Origin: an uncultured Moheibacter sp. | Lineage (GTDB): Bacteria; Bacteroidota; Bacteroidia; Flavobacteriales; Weeksellaceae | DNA length: 7,394 bases | Reading direction: 5' to 3' | NCBI GenBank assembly: GCA_937875605.1 | Contig: CALLXZ010000114.1 | Coordinates: forward strand, 1 to 7,394 | Shown here: positions 1 through 6,650 of the stretch, one piece after another | Position numbering within the stretch: position 1 is the first letter of the stretch | Layout of the letters: each line of letters begins with the position of its first letter | Made by a program: the position numbers and the translations under genes | The notes under the pieces: model-generated | Told to the model about the DNA's origin: nothing | Seen by the model: only the letters and a program-made list of their open reading frames with translations | Databases searched by the model: none

Positions 1-2292
1 TTCTTTTTTTAATTTGTCTTCAATTAATTCATTGACATCGGATTGGGAAAGATTATCAAAGTCGTATTTTTTGTTCACATTAATAAATAGATTATCCCAT
101 TTGATAAAAGGTCCGAAACGCCCCTTTCCTTTCGTGACTTCTTTTCCTTGGAACGTGGCAATCGGTGCGTCAGCTTTTAATTTCTCATCCACTAATTCTA
201 TCGCTCTTTCCATCGTCAGTTCCATCAAATCTTCCCCTTTGGGAATGGAAATAAAAGTTTCTTTGTATTTCACATACGGCCCAAATCGTCCTACGTTTGC
301 TTCAATTACTTCGCCTTTATATTCGCCTAAATTTCTTGGAAGCTCAAACAACTGCATGGCTTCCTCCAAGGTAATGTTATGAATGGATTGCGTATTCAGC
401 AAACTCGCAAATCTTGGTTTTTCCTCTTCTTCCGCTTCGCCAATTTGGATCATCGGACCAAAACGACCAATTCGTGCAATTACTTTTTTACCTGATTTTG
501 GATCGACGCCCAACTCTCTTTCTCCCGTAGCTCTTTCTGCAGTTTCTTGTACTTTTTCTACATTCGAATGAAACTTCCCATAAAATCCACCGATCATTTC
601 TGACCATTTTTCTTTTCCCTCGGCAATCGCATCAAAGCTTTCTTCCACTTTTGCGGTAAAATCATAATCCAAAATATTTTGGAAATAATCCACCAAAAAA
701 TCGTTTACGACGATTCCTATATCCGTTGGAATCAGCTTTCGTCTATCCGCACCAAAATTTTCTGTTTCGGTTCCCTCCGAAATTTTATCATCTTTTAATT
801 TAAGCGTCAACAGCTTGCGAACATCGCCTTCCAAATTCCCAACCACCACATATTCACGGTTTTGAATTGTGGAAATCGTAGGCGCATACGTAGAAGGTCG
901 CCCGATTCCTAATTCTTCTAACTTTTTAACCAAGGAAGCTTCCGTATAGCGCGGAGGTGCTTTGGTGAATTTCTGCGTTCCGAAAATTTCTTCTGGATTT
1001 AATTTTTCTCCTTTTGAAACATCCGGTAACAATGGCGCTGAGCTTGTCGAAGCGTCATCATCGGCTTCTTCATCTGAAACGGAATCCTGATACACTTTTA
1101 GAAATCCGTCAAAAACAATGATTTCTCCTTTTGCTTGAAAAATCTCGGAATTAGTTGAATTATCAATATCAATGATCGTTCGCTCCAAATCCGCATTTGC
1201 CATCTGACTGGCAATCGCTCTTTTCCAGATCAAATCATACAATCTTTTTTGGCTATCATCGCCACCAGCCGATTTCACATCGAAACTTGTTGGACGAATG
1301 GCTTCGTGTGCTTCTTGAGCGGATTTATTTTTATTGGTATAATTTCTCGGCGAACTGTATTTAGTTCCAAATTCTTTTTGAATCGTTTTTTCAGCTGCCG
1401 CAATCGCATCCTGTGAAAGATTCACACTATCGGTTCGCATATACGTAATCAATCCCGATTCATATAATTGTTGCGCCACACGCATCGTTCTGGAAACCGC
1501 AAATCCTAATTTTAGCGAAGCTTCCTGTTGCAAAGTCGAAGTAGTAAAAGGCGCCGAAGCCGATCTCTTTGCCGGTTTTTTCTGTAAATCTTTTACTTTG
1601 AATTCTGCGCCCTGACAAGATTCGATAAAAGATTTTGCTTCTTCGTAATTGCTGAATTCTTTGGTCAGTACCGCTTTAAAAGTTTTATTTTCTTTTGTAC
1701 CAAATTGAGCCGTAAAACGAAAAGACGAAACCGGTTTAAAATTCTGGATTTCTTTTTCTCTTTCTACAATTAACCGAACAGCAACGGATTGAACACGTCC
1801 CGCAGAAAGTCCCGGTTTGATTTTTTTCCATAGAATCGGAGAAACTTCAAATCCCACCAATCGGTCTAAAACTCTTCTGGCTTGTTGTGCATCCACCAGA
1901 TTCACATCTATTTTTCGTGGATTTTCTACTGCATTTTGAATCGCTTTCTTCGTAATTTCATTAAAGACAATTCTGTGCGTATTTTTCTTTTGTAATTCAA
2001 GTACATTATAAAGATGCCACGAAATCGCCTCACCCTCACGATCCTCATCGGAAGCCAGCCAAACCGTTTCTGCTTTTTTTGATAAATCTTTGAGTTTTTT
2101 AACCACTTCTTTTTTATCGGCAGAAACTTCATATACCGGTTTGAAATGATTATCAATTTCAATTCCCATTCCTTTTTTAGGCAAATCCACGATGTGACCA
2201 AAGCTGGATTCGACCATAAAATCGTCTCCTAAGTACTTCTGAATGGTTTTGGCTTTTGCAGGTGATTCGACAATTACTAAGTTCTTGGGCAT
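1..2292 (-). CDS. topA: DNA topoisomerase I (type IA), 3' end cut off by window edge
   Basis: Type IA topoisomerase, which relaxes negatively supercoiled DNA by passing a strand through a transient 5'-phosphotyrosine break. I read the frame open for all 764 codons from the ATG at 2292 to the edge, with no stop. The Toprim domain starts at residue 1 (VESPAKAKTI with Glu9; DEDREGE with Asp82, Asp84, Glu86). SAGRVQS lies at 163-169. The catalytic tyrosine is Tyr284 in GLITYMRTDS, followed by QEAHEAIRPT and later by RYTEASLVKKLEELGIGRPS. The C-terminal part has three Toprim C-terminal repeats with a GRFGP core near 608, 668 and 724, and no cysteine zinc fingers in the visible part. This fits Flavobacteriia, whose TopA is about 840 residues (family recollection), so roughly 80 residues are probably missing. 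Residues 414-419 (ASTSSA) look inserted in an acidic linker (see the repeat at 1036). A candidate promoter lies just upstream. Confidence 0.97.
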   Translation of the reverse strand, partial: MPKNLVIVESPAKAKTIQKYLGDDFMVESSFGHIVDLPKKGMGIEIDNHFKPVYEVSADKKEVVKKLKDLSKKAETVWLASDEDREGEAISWHLYNVLELQKKNTHRIVFNEITKKAIQNAVENPRKIDVNLVDAQQARRVLDRLVGFEVSPILWKKIKPGLSAGRVQSVAVRLIVEREKEIQNFKPVSSFRFTAQFGTKENKTFKAVLTKEFSNYEEAKSFIESCQGAEFKVKDLQKKPAKRSASAPFTTSTLQQEASLKLGFAVSRTMRVAQQLYESGLITYMRTDSVNLSQDAIAAAEKTIQKEFGTKYSSPRNYTNKNKSAQEAHEAIRPTSFDVKSAGGDDSQKRLYDLIWKRAIASQMANADLERTIIDIDNSTNSEIFQAKGEIIVFDGFLKVYQDSVSDEEADDDASTSSAPLLPDVSKGEKLNPEEIFGTQKFTKAPPRYTEASLVKKLEELGIGRPSTYAPTISTIQNREYVVVGNLEGDVRKLLTLKLKDDKISEGTETENFGADRRKLIPTDIGIVVNDFLVDYFQNILDYDFTAKVEESFDAIAEGKEKWSEMIGGFYGKFHSNVEKVQETAERATGERELGVDPKSGKKVIARIGRFGPMIQIGEAEEEEKPRFASLLNTQSIHNITLEEAMQLFELPRNLGEYKGEVIEANVGRFGPYVKYKETFISIPKGEDLMELTMERAIELVDEKLKADAPIATFQGKEVTKGKGRFGPFIKWDNLFINVNKKYDFDNLSQSDVNELIEDKLKKE
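1036..1054. repeat. REP-like short palindromic element inside topA
   Basis: The plus strand reads CGCTGAGCTTGTCGAAGCG. The outer arms CGCT and AGCG pair, and alternatively GCTT (1042-1045) pairs with AAGC (1050-1053) around a GTCG loop. On the coding strand it is CGCTTCGACAAGCTCAGCG, a word I recall as a dispersed short repeat in many bacterial genomes, flavobacteria included (not checked here). It fills exactly six topA codons (1036-1053, residues Ala-Ser-Thr-Ser-Ser-Ala) in an acidic linker between VSDEEADDD and PLLPD, so the reading frame is kept. It is GC-richer than the DNA around it. That it is an insertion is inferred from the linker context. Confidence 0.55.
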
Positions 2293-2306
2293 TTGTTAAT
2301 TTTTTG

Positions 2307-2340
2307 CAAAAATAGAAACAAATTTTTGAAGCCACCAAAA
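2307..2340 (-). promoter_or_regulatory. Candidate topA promoter (Bacteroidota sigma-A type)
   Basis: Read on the minus strand, TTTTG (2340-2336) is followed after 21 bases by TATTTTTG (2314-2307), a full match to the TAnnTTTG -7 element of Bacteroidota with the -33 TTG at normal distance. The -7 box ends 14 bases before the topA ATG, so the leader would be only about eight bases. It lies in the 52-base gap after the membrane-protein gene, so topA need not depend on readthrough from it. Not experimentally supported; A/T-rich DNA gives chance matches. Confidence 0.5.
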
Positions 2341-2344
2341 CTGT

Positions 2345-3127
2345 TTACGAGTGTCCTATTTCTTCGATGGCATCATCTTCAAATCCGACGATATGTTTGT
2401 AAAGCATATAAACGGTTACCAGCACCAAAGGATAGCTTACAACTCTTCCTACAAAACACAATAAATAACCGGCAACACCAATTAAAGAAGCCACAAAAAG
2501 AATTTGAAAGACAGTAAACCAATTTTTATTAATCAATTTTATACTGGTTGAAAATGCCTGAATTCCATTTGCATTGGTAAACATCACCATCGGACAAGCA
2601 ATTACAGCCGCCACCCAAATATAAATTCCCGGTAAAATGAAAAAGGCTGTTGCGATTTTCGAAACGAAAAAATAAATAATCGCTAAGACCATTAAGCGTC
2701 CCCAATACTGCGGTTTAAATCCTTCAAACAAAGTCCCCATATTAAATGCGCCGTTTTTATCCATCTCTCGACAAACCAACATAAATCCACCTGCTAAAGG
2801 AAAAGCAAGTAACATGATGAATTCAGTACCCAAACGGGTTACAAGAATTGAATTCAAATTCGCCATGTAAAAATCCTGAAGTTCATAAAGCAAAACGTTG
2901 GGATCTTGAATTCCCTGAATGTCCATCATAAATTCATTGGTCACGTTATTAAAACCCGTGATTCTTTCTAATAAAAAATTAACTAAAAAAGAAGAAAGGC
3001 TAAAAATCATCACCGCCAAAGCTCCTACTCCAATTAGTTTTGTAAACAAATTCCAAGATTCATTGAAAACCTTTCCGTAACTGATTGAATACGTTTTATT
3101 CTGTATTTTTTCTATTTCTGAATTCAT
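2345..3127 (-). CDS. Uncharacterised multi-pass inner-membrane protein, 260 aa
   Basis: I do not recognise a function. The protein has an N-terminal cytoplasmic-looking stretch (1-28) and then about six hydrophobic segments: roughly 29-54, 93-119, 143-165, 166-185, 203-225 and 226-246. A soluble loop of about 38 residues (55-92) separates the first two. The tail FEDDAIEEIGHS is acidic. Two features recur in families of small polytopic proteins resembling the membrane domain of glycerophosphodiester phosphodiesterases: an ILPGIYIWV turn between segments (164-172) and an amphipathic KLINKNWFTVFQ lead-in (197-208) to the fifth. No enzymatic motif is seen. In related flavobacteria such proteins are sometimes labelled beta-carotene monooxygenase; I see no basis for that name here. 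The ATG at 3127 follows a good candidate promoter by 17 bases. It is co-directional with topA, 52 bases upstream of it, but a link in function is not shown. Confidence 0.85.
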   Translation of the reverse strand: MNSEIEKIQNKTYSISYGKVFNESWNLFTKLIGVGALAVMIFSLSSFLVNFLLERITGFNNVTNEFMMDIQGIQDPNVLLYELQDFYMANLNSILVTRLGTEFIMLLAFPLAGGFMLVCREMDKNGAFNMGTLFEGFKPQYWGRLMVLAIIYFFVSKIATAFFILPGIYIWVAAVIACPMVMFTNANGIQAFSTSIKLINKNWFTVFQILFVASLIGVAGYLLCFVGRVVSYPLVLVTVYMLYKHIVGFEDDAIEEIGHS

Positions 3128-3144
3128 GCCTAATTTTTCTGGTT

Positions 3145-3175
3145 CAAAAATAGGGAAAAGTTAAAAATTTGCAAA
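3145..3175 (-). promoter_or_regulatory. Candidate promoter of the membrane-protein gene
   Basis: On the minus strand TTTG (3175-3172) precedes TATTTTTG (3152-3145) by 19 bases. Both boxes match the Bacteroidota consensus exactly. The -7 box ends 17 bases before the ATG at 3127, a geometry close to that of the topA candidate, and the octamer is identical. This is the best promoter match in the window. The -33 box lies ten bases from that of the divergent plus-strand candidate. Confidence 0.55.
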
Positions 3176-3190
3176 GCTTTAAAAATCTGC
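3161..3190 (+). repeat. Direct repeat in the divergent promoter region
   Basis: TTAAAAATTTGC (3161-3172) recurs as TTAAAAATCTGC (3179-3190), 11 of 12 bases identical, with start points 18 bases apart and the self-complementary AAAGCTTT (3173-3180) between and overlapping the second copy. The copies overlap the -33 boxes of the two divergent candidate promoters. A binding site for a shared regulator is possible, but such A/T-rich repeats also arise by chance. Confidence 0.4.
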
Positions 3191-3218
3191 CATATTGTCA
3201 GTATTTTTTGTAAATTTG
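3186..3218 (+). promoter_or_regulatory. Candidate promoter of the miaB cluster
   Basis: TAAATTTG (3211-3218) matches the TAnnTTTG -7 element. Twenty-one bases upstream lies TCTG (3186-3189), one mismatch from TTTG. Transcription would begin near 3224, giving a leader of about 100 bases that contains the palindrome and inverted repeat at 3248-3292. Weaker than the minus-strand candidate in the same gap, but the only plus-strand match with sensible spacing before miaB. Confidence 0.35.
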
Positions 3219-3247
3219 TTGGCTTTAATTTTTTGTTTAAAGTCTAA

Positions 3248-3292
3248 GTTTAATGTTCTAAGTTGAACAAAATCATGATTTTAACATTAAAC
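3248..3292 (+). promoter_or_regulatory. Inverted repeat with adjacent 14-bp palindrome in the miaB leader
   Basis: GTTTAATGTT (3248-3257) is the exact reverse complement of AACATTAAAC (3283-3292), a 10-bp perfect inverted repeat with a 25-base loop. Within the loop and abutting the right arm lies AAAATCATGATTTT (3269-3282), a perfect 14-bp palindrome. The two could form a nested structure in RNA, or the palindrome could be an operator for a dimeric protein. The stems are almost all A-U, so an RNA hairpin would be weak, and no U-run follows, so it is not a typical terminator. The right arm belongs to a spacer repeat seen again at 5321-5333. Function is unknown. Confidence 0.45.
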
Positions 3293-3325
3293 CAGAAACC
3301 TTAAACCTCAAACGATTGAAAAGAA

Positions 3326-4768
3326 ATGCACACTGAAACAAAAGAAATAAACGAAGCAAAACAAGGAGAGTCCTTGTTTTTAAATGGCAAAAAAAGAAAT
3401 TCCAAGAAATTATTTTTGGAAAGCTATGGTTGTCAAATGAATTTTTCCGATTCGGAAATTGTTGCTTCGATCTTGTCCGAAAACGGATACAATACAACAA
3501 CCAAAATGGAAGAAGCCGATTTGATTTTGGTCAACACTTGTTCCATTCGCGAAAAAGCAGAACAAACTGTTCGTAAAAGACTGACTGAATTTAATTCGTT
3601 AAAGAAAACAAATCCTTCAATGAAAGTCGGTGTTTTGGGTTGTATGGCAGAACGCCTGAAATCTAAATTTCTCGAAGAAGAAAAAATCGTCGATTTGGTT
3701 GTCGGACCCGATGCTTATCGTGATTTGCCCAATTTATTGGAAGATGTGGAAGGCGGTAGAAATGCCATCAACGTAATTCTCTCCAAAGATGAAACTTATG
3801 CGGATTTGAGCCCGGTTCGTTTGGGCGGAAATGGCGTTACAGCATTTGTTACTATCACACGTGGATGTGACAATATGTGTACTTTCTGTGTGGTTCCATT
3901 TACGCGTGGGCGCGAAAGAAGCCGTGATCCGCATTCAATTTTGGAAGAATGTAAAGATTTAGAACAAAAAGGTTATAAAGAAATTACGCTTTTGGGACAA
4001 AACGTCGATTCATTTTTATGGTATGGCGGCGGAATGAAAAAAGATTTCAAAAAAGCAACTGAAATGCAGCAGGCAACTGCAGTTGATTTTGCTCAACTGC
4101 TTTCAATGGTTGCAGAAGCCGTTCCGGGAATGAGAATCCGTTTCTCCACTTCCAATCCGCAAGACATGGATGAAAAAGTTTTGCGTGCGATGGGGAAATA
4201 CAACAACATTTGTAAATATATCCATTTACCGGTTCAGTCAGGAAGCACTACTGTTTTGGATAGAATGAACCGTCAGCATACGCGTGAAGAATATTTAGCA
4301 TTAATTGATAAAGTTTATGAAATCATTCCTGACTGTGCACTTTCTCACGATATGATTGCTGGATTCTGCGGTGAAACGGAAGAAGAACATCAGGATACGC
4401 TTTCGTTGATGGAATATGTAAAATATGATTTCGGATTTATGTTTGCTTATTCAGACCGTCCGGGAACACCAGCCCACAAAAAAATGGAGGATGATGTTCC
4501 GGAAGAAATCAAGAAAAGAAGATTGACTGAAATCATCAATTTACAACAAAAACACGCTGCCGAAAGAATGCAGAATTACGTTGGAAAAGTACATGAAGTT
4601 TTGATCGAAGGAAACAGCAAACGCGATGAAAATTTCTGGTATGGAAGAATTTCACAAAATGCCGTGATGGTTTTTCCTAAAACTGAAGGAACCAAAGTTG
4701 GCGATTTCGTGATGGTAAAAGCAAATGATTGTACTTCTGCTACTCTTTTAGGTGAAATAGCAATTTGA
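3326..4768 (+). CDS. miaB: tRNA-2-methylthio-N6-dimethylallyladenosine synthase MiaB
   Basis: Radical-SAM methylthiotransferase that converts i6A37 to ms2i6A37 in tRNAs reading codons that start with U. The 480 residues contain the N-terminal UPF0004 domain with the three auxiliary [4Fe-4S] cysteines Cys36 ([13 protein letters not shown]), Cys72 ([12 protein letters not shown]) and Cys106 (LGCMAERLK). The radical-SAM cluster CDNMCTFC follows, with Cys181, Cys185 and Cys188 in [24 protein letters not shown], then LLGQNVDS and [10 protein letters not shown]-terminal TRAM domain spans about 415-480. [10 protein letters not shown] is followed by an extra stretch of about 20 residues ([13 protein letters not shown]), which I associate with Bacteroidota MiaB. 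The ATG at 3326 leaves a 30-residue leader before the domain; the only ribosome-site-like sequence is GAAAAG. It heads the plus-strand cluster, and the next gene starts three bases after its TGA. Confidence 0.97.
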   Translation: MHTETKEINEAKQGESLFLNGKKRNSKKLFLESYGCQMNFSDSEIVASILSENGYNTTTKMEEADLILVNTCSIREKAEQTVRKRLTEFNSLKKTNPSMKVGVLGCMAERLKSKFLEEEKIVDLVVGPDAYRDLPNLLEDVEGGRNAINVILSKDETYADLSPVRLGGNGVTAFVTITRGCDNMCTFCVVPFTRGRERSRDPHSILEECKDLEQKGYKEITLLGQNVDSFLWYGGGMKKDFKKATEMQQATAVDFAQLLSMVAEAVPGMRIRFSTSNPQDMDEKVLRAMGKYNNICKYIHLPVQSGSTTVLDRMNRQHTREEYLALIDKVYEIIPDCALSHDMIAGFCGETEEEHQDTLSLMEYVKYDFGFMFAYSDRPGTPAHKKMEDDVPEEIKKRRLTEIINLQQKHAAERMQNYVGKVHEVLIEGNSKRDENFWYGRISQNAVMVFPKTEGTKVGDFVMVKANDCTSATLLGEIAI

Positions 4769-4771
4769 TTT

Positions 4772-5329
4772 ATGGAATTAAATACAGACTTTTCAAAATT
4801 CCCGATTCTCACTTCTGAAAATTTAATTTTGAGAGAAGTAGAAGAAAAAGATGTGGATGAAATATTCTTTTTACGCTCTGACTTAGAAGTCATGAAATAT
4901 ATTCCACGTGAGCCTGCGAAAGCAAAACAAGATGCGTTAGACCACATAGAAGTTTTGAGAAAAGCTAAAGAAAATGAAGAAGGGATCAATTGGGCAATAA
5001 CCCAAAAAGGCAACGATACATTGATTGGAATCATTGGACTTTATAGAATTAATAAAACTGATTTCCGCGCCGAAGTCGGATACATTTTAAATCCGAAATT
5101 TCATGGAAAAGGAATCATCAGAGAATCTATCGAAAAAGTAATTGAGTTTGGTTTTGAAAGATGTAATTTTCATACGCTAACGGCAATCATAGACGCTCGA
5201 AACACCGCTTCAGAAAACGTTTTGAAAAGAGCCAATTTCACTAAAGAAGCGCATTTCAGAGAAGATTGTTTTCACAATGGCGAGTTTTCAGATTCCGTTC
5301 ATTATTCAATTATAAATCCTAAACATTAA
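4772..5329 (+). CDS. GNAT N-acetyltransferase, RimJ/RimL-like
   Basis: A 185-residue GCN5-related acetyltransferase of the Acetyltransf_3 (RimJ/RimL/YdaF) type, which transfers acetyl from acetyl-CoA to an amine. The start SENLILREVEEKDVDEIFFL (15-34) is the usual first strand and helix of this subgroup. IGIIGLYRI (85-93) is the central strand, and EVGYILNPKFHGKGIIRESI (101-120) carries the CoA pyrophosphate loop (KFHGKG, a variant of Q/RxxGxG). DARNTASENVLKRANF (141-156) holds the conserved Asn144 region. The substrate cannot be told: ribosomal-protein N-terminus, antibiotic or small molecule are all open. The ATG is three bases after the miaB stop, so translation is probably coupled. The last codons and stop (Lys-His-stop) lie within a spacer repeat at 5321-5333. 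It may be an accessory gene between miaB and the activator. Confidence 0.92.
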   Translation: MELNTDFSKFPILTSENLILREVEEKDVDEIFFLRSDLEVMKYIPREPAKAKQDALDHIEVLRKAKENEEGINWAITQKGNDTLIGIIGLYRINKTDFRAEVGYILNPKFHGKGIIRESIEKVIEFGFERCNFHTLTAIIDARNTASENVLKRANFTKEAHFREDCFHNGEFSDSVHYSIINPKH

Positions 5330-5333
5330 ACCT
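5321..5333 (+). repeat. AACATTAAACC spacer repeat at the acetyltransferase stop codon
   Basis: AAACATTAAACCT here shares the 11-mer AACATTAAACC with 3283-3293 in the miaB leader, and a reverse-complement version (GTTTAATGTT) lies at 3248-3257. It spans the acetyltransferase stop codon, encoding its last Lys-His-stop and continuing into the 31-base spacer. Variations on this word are, as I recall, common in Chryseobacterium-group spacers; not checked here. Confidence 0.4.
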
Positions 5334-5360
5334 AACAAATTAAATTTTACAAAAATTAGA

Positions 5361-6611
5361 ATGGACAATCTAACAACCATAAAACAAAGATTTTCAATCA
5401 TCGGAAATGATGCCGGACTCAACCGCGCTTTGGAAAAAGCAATTCAGGTTGCACCGACAGATATTTCTGTTTTGGTAAGCGGAGAAAGTGGTGTCGGAAA
5501 AGAATTTATCCCGAAAATAATTCATTCACAATCAGCCAGAAAACATAACAATTACATCGCCGTAAACTGTGGCGCCATCCCCGAAGGAACCATAGATTCC
5601 GAACTTTTCGGACACGAAAAAGGTGCATTTACAGGCGCAACTGCCACCCGAAAAGGCTATTTTGAAGTAGCGGATAAAGGAACTATTTTTTTGGATGAAG
5701 TTGGTGAATTACCACTTCCGACTCAGGTTCGCTTACTTCGTGTTTTGGAAAGTGGTGAGTTCATGAAAGTTGGATCTTCCGAAATCCAAAAAACCGATGT
5801 GCGCGTAGTCGCTGCTACGAATGTAAACATGATGAAAGCCATCGAAAAAGGAAAATTTAGAGAAGATTTATATTACAGGTTAAATACTGTTCAGATTGAT
5901 GTTCCGGCTTTACGTGAACGCAAAAATGATATCCCTTTACTCTTTCGCAAATTCGCTGCCGATTTTGCGGCGAAATACCGGATGCCTCCATTGGACTTAA
6001 CGCCCGAAGCTGCTCATTATATCATTAATTTTCCTTGGCCCGGAAACATCCGTCAATTGAGGAATTTTGCTGAAGAAGTTTCGGTGGTTGAAAAAGAAAG
6101 AAACATTTCACTGGAAAAAATACAATCCTATCTACCCTATCAGAATTCGGTTCCGGTTTTAGTTAATTCGGAGAAATCAAATGGAAATGCAGATCATTTG
6201 GAACGTGAAATTTTATTCAAATTTCTATTGGAAATGAAACAGGATTTGAACGATTTACGTTCTTTGACTCTCGATTTAATTCATAACAAAGAAAATATTT
6301 CCAGTAATAATATGGATGTTTTGAAAAGGGTAATTCGTGAAAACAATAATCCTGAACCCGATTTTTCTCCGCTGAAAATCATCCCGAAAGAAGAAACGCC
6401 TACTTCCATTGTACAAGATTATGACTTTTATGATCATGAATATGAAGAAGTAAAAGAGCAGGACGAATCCCTTTCGCTTCAGGATAACGAACGTGAAATG
6501 ATCAAAAAAGCATTAGACAAATACAAAGGAAAAAGACGTTCGGCTGCCGATGAATTGGGAATTTCCGAGCGGACACTTTATCGGAAAATTAAACAATACG
6601 ATTTGGAATAA
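5361..6611 (+). CDS. Sigma-54-dependent transcriptional activator without N-terminal sensor domain
   Basis: Bacterial enhancer-binding protein, 416 residues. The AAA+ domain begins almost at the N-terminus: Walker A GESGVGKE (41-48), sigma-54 contact loop GAFTGA (88-93), Walker B GTIFLDEVGE (107-116), sensor I AATN (151-154), arginine-finger region FREDLYYRLN (166-175) and sensor II WPGNIRQLRN (226-235). A Fis-type helix-turn-helix ends the protein (RRSAADELGISERTLYRKI, 392-410). All parts needed to remodel RpoN holoenzyme are present, so it should activate sigma-54 promoters. There is no receiver, GAF or PAS domain: only about 13 residues precede the AAA+ fold. Instead the linker to the DNA-binding domain is about 115 residues, with a probable helix (280-310) and an acidic part (353-372). 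Control may be by a partner protein, by abundance or through that linker. A 31-base spacer follows the acetyltransferase with no good promoter, and lptE starts 36 bases downstream. I recall the miaB-activator-lptE order as common in Bacteroidota. Its targets are unknown. Confidence 0.95.
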   Translation: MDNLTTIKQRFSIIGNDAGLNRALEKAIQVAPTDISVLVSGESGVGKEFIPKIIHSQSARKHNNYIAVNCGAIPEGTIDSELFGHEKGAFTGATATRKGYFEVADKGTIFLDEVGELPLPTQVRLLRVLESGEFMKVGSSEIQKTDVRVVAATNVNMMKAIEKGKFREDLYYRLNTVQIDVPALRERKNDIPLLFRKFAADFAAKYRMPPLDLTPEAAHYIINFPWPGNIRQLRNFAEEVSVVEKERNISLEKIQSYLPYQNSVPVLVNSEKSNGNADHLEREILFKFLLEMKQDLNDLRSLTLDLIHNKENISSNNMDVLKRVIRENNNPEPDFSPLKIIPKEETPTSIVQDYDFYDHEYEEVKEQDESLSLQDNEREMIKKALDKYKGKRRSAADELGISERTLYRKIKQYDLE

Positions 6612-6650
6612 ATCAATTTGATAATTCATTAATTTGAAGATTTGAAAATG
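6609..6650 (+). repeat. A/T-rich TTTGAAnAT spacer repeat upstream of lptE
   Basis: This spacer starts TAAATCAATTTGA (with the activator stop) and holds AATTTGAAGAT (6631-6641) and GATTTGAAAAT (6639-6649). The same three words, in another order and with one mismatch in the first, recur just after the lptE stop at 7191-7231. The lptE ATG (6648-6650) lies in the last unit. TTTGAAAATG-type arrays are, from memory, frequent in Chryseobacterium-group spacers. Confidence 0.45.

Noticed and set aside
14..571. Two plus-strand open frames (14-382 and 383-571) in the topA region
   Set aside because: They are antisense to topA, whose minus-strand frame is continuous with clear family motifs. The translated products resemble no family I know.
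1926..2201. Minus-strand 91-codon frame overlapping topA
   Set aside because: It is out of frame with the Toprim-coding sequence, Lys/Arg-rich as expected from a shifted A-rich gene, and has no motif.
2293..2517. Plus-strand 74-codon frame opposite the membrane-protein gene
   Set aside because: Antisense to a gene with convincing membrane segments and its own promoter; basic product with no motif.
3219..3236. Possible sigma-54 (-24/-12) promoter before miaB: TTGGC then TTTTTTG
   Set aside because: The GG and the downstream G are not at the required ten-base separation and the -12 GC is absent, so the adjacent activator has no visible site here.
4576..5034. Minus-strand 152-codon frame across the miaB end and acetyltransferase start
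   Set aside because: It is antisense to two well-supported genes; Ser/Phe-rich composition is typical of the reverse of Lys/Glu-rich coding DNA.
6642..6647. TTG start for lptE, two codons upstream of the ATG
   Set aside because: The ATG at 6648 begins a normal MKK lipoprotein signal start; the TTG adds only Met-Lys and has no better ribosome-binding context.
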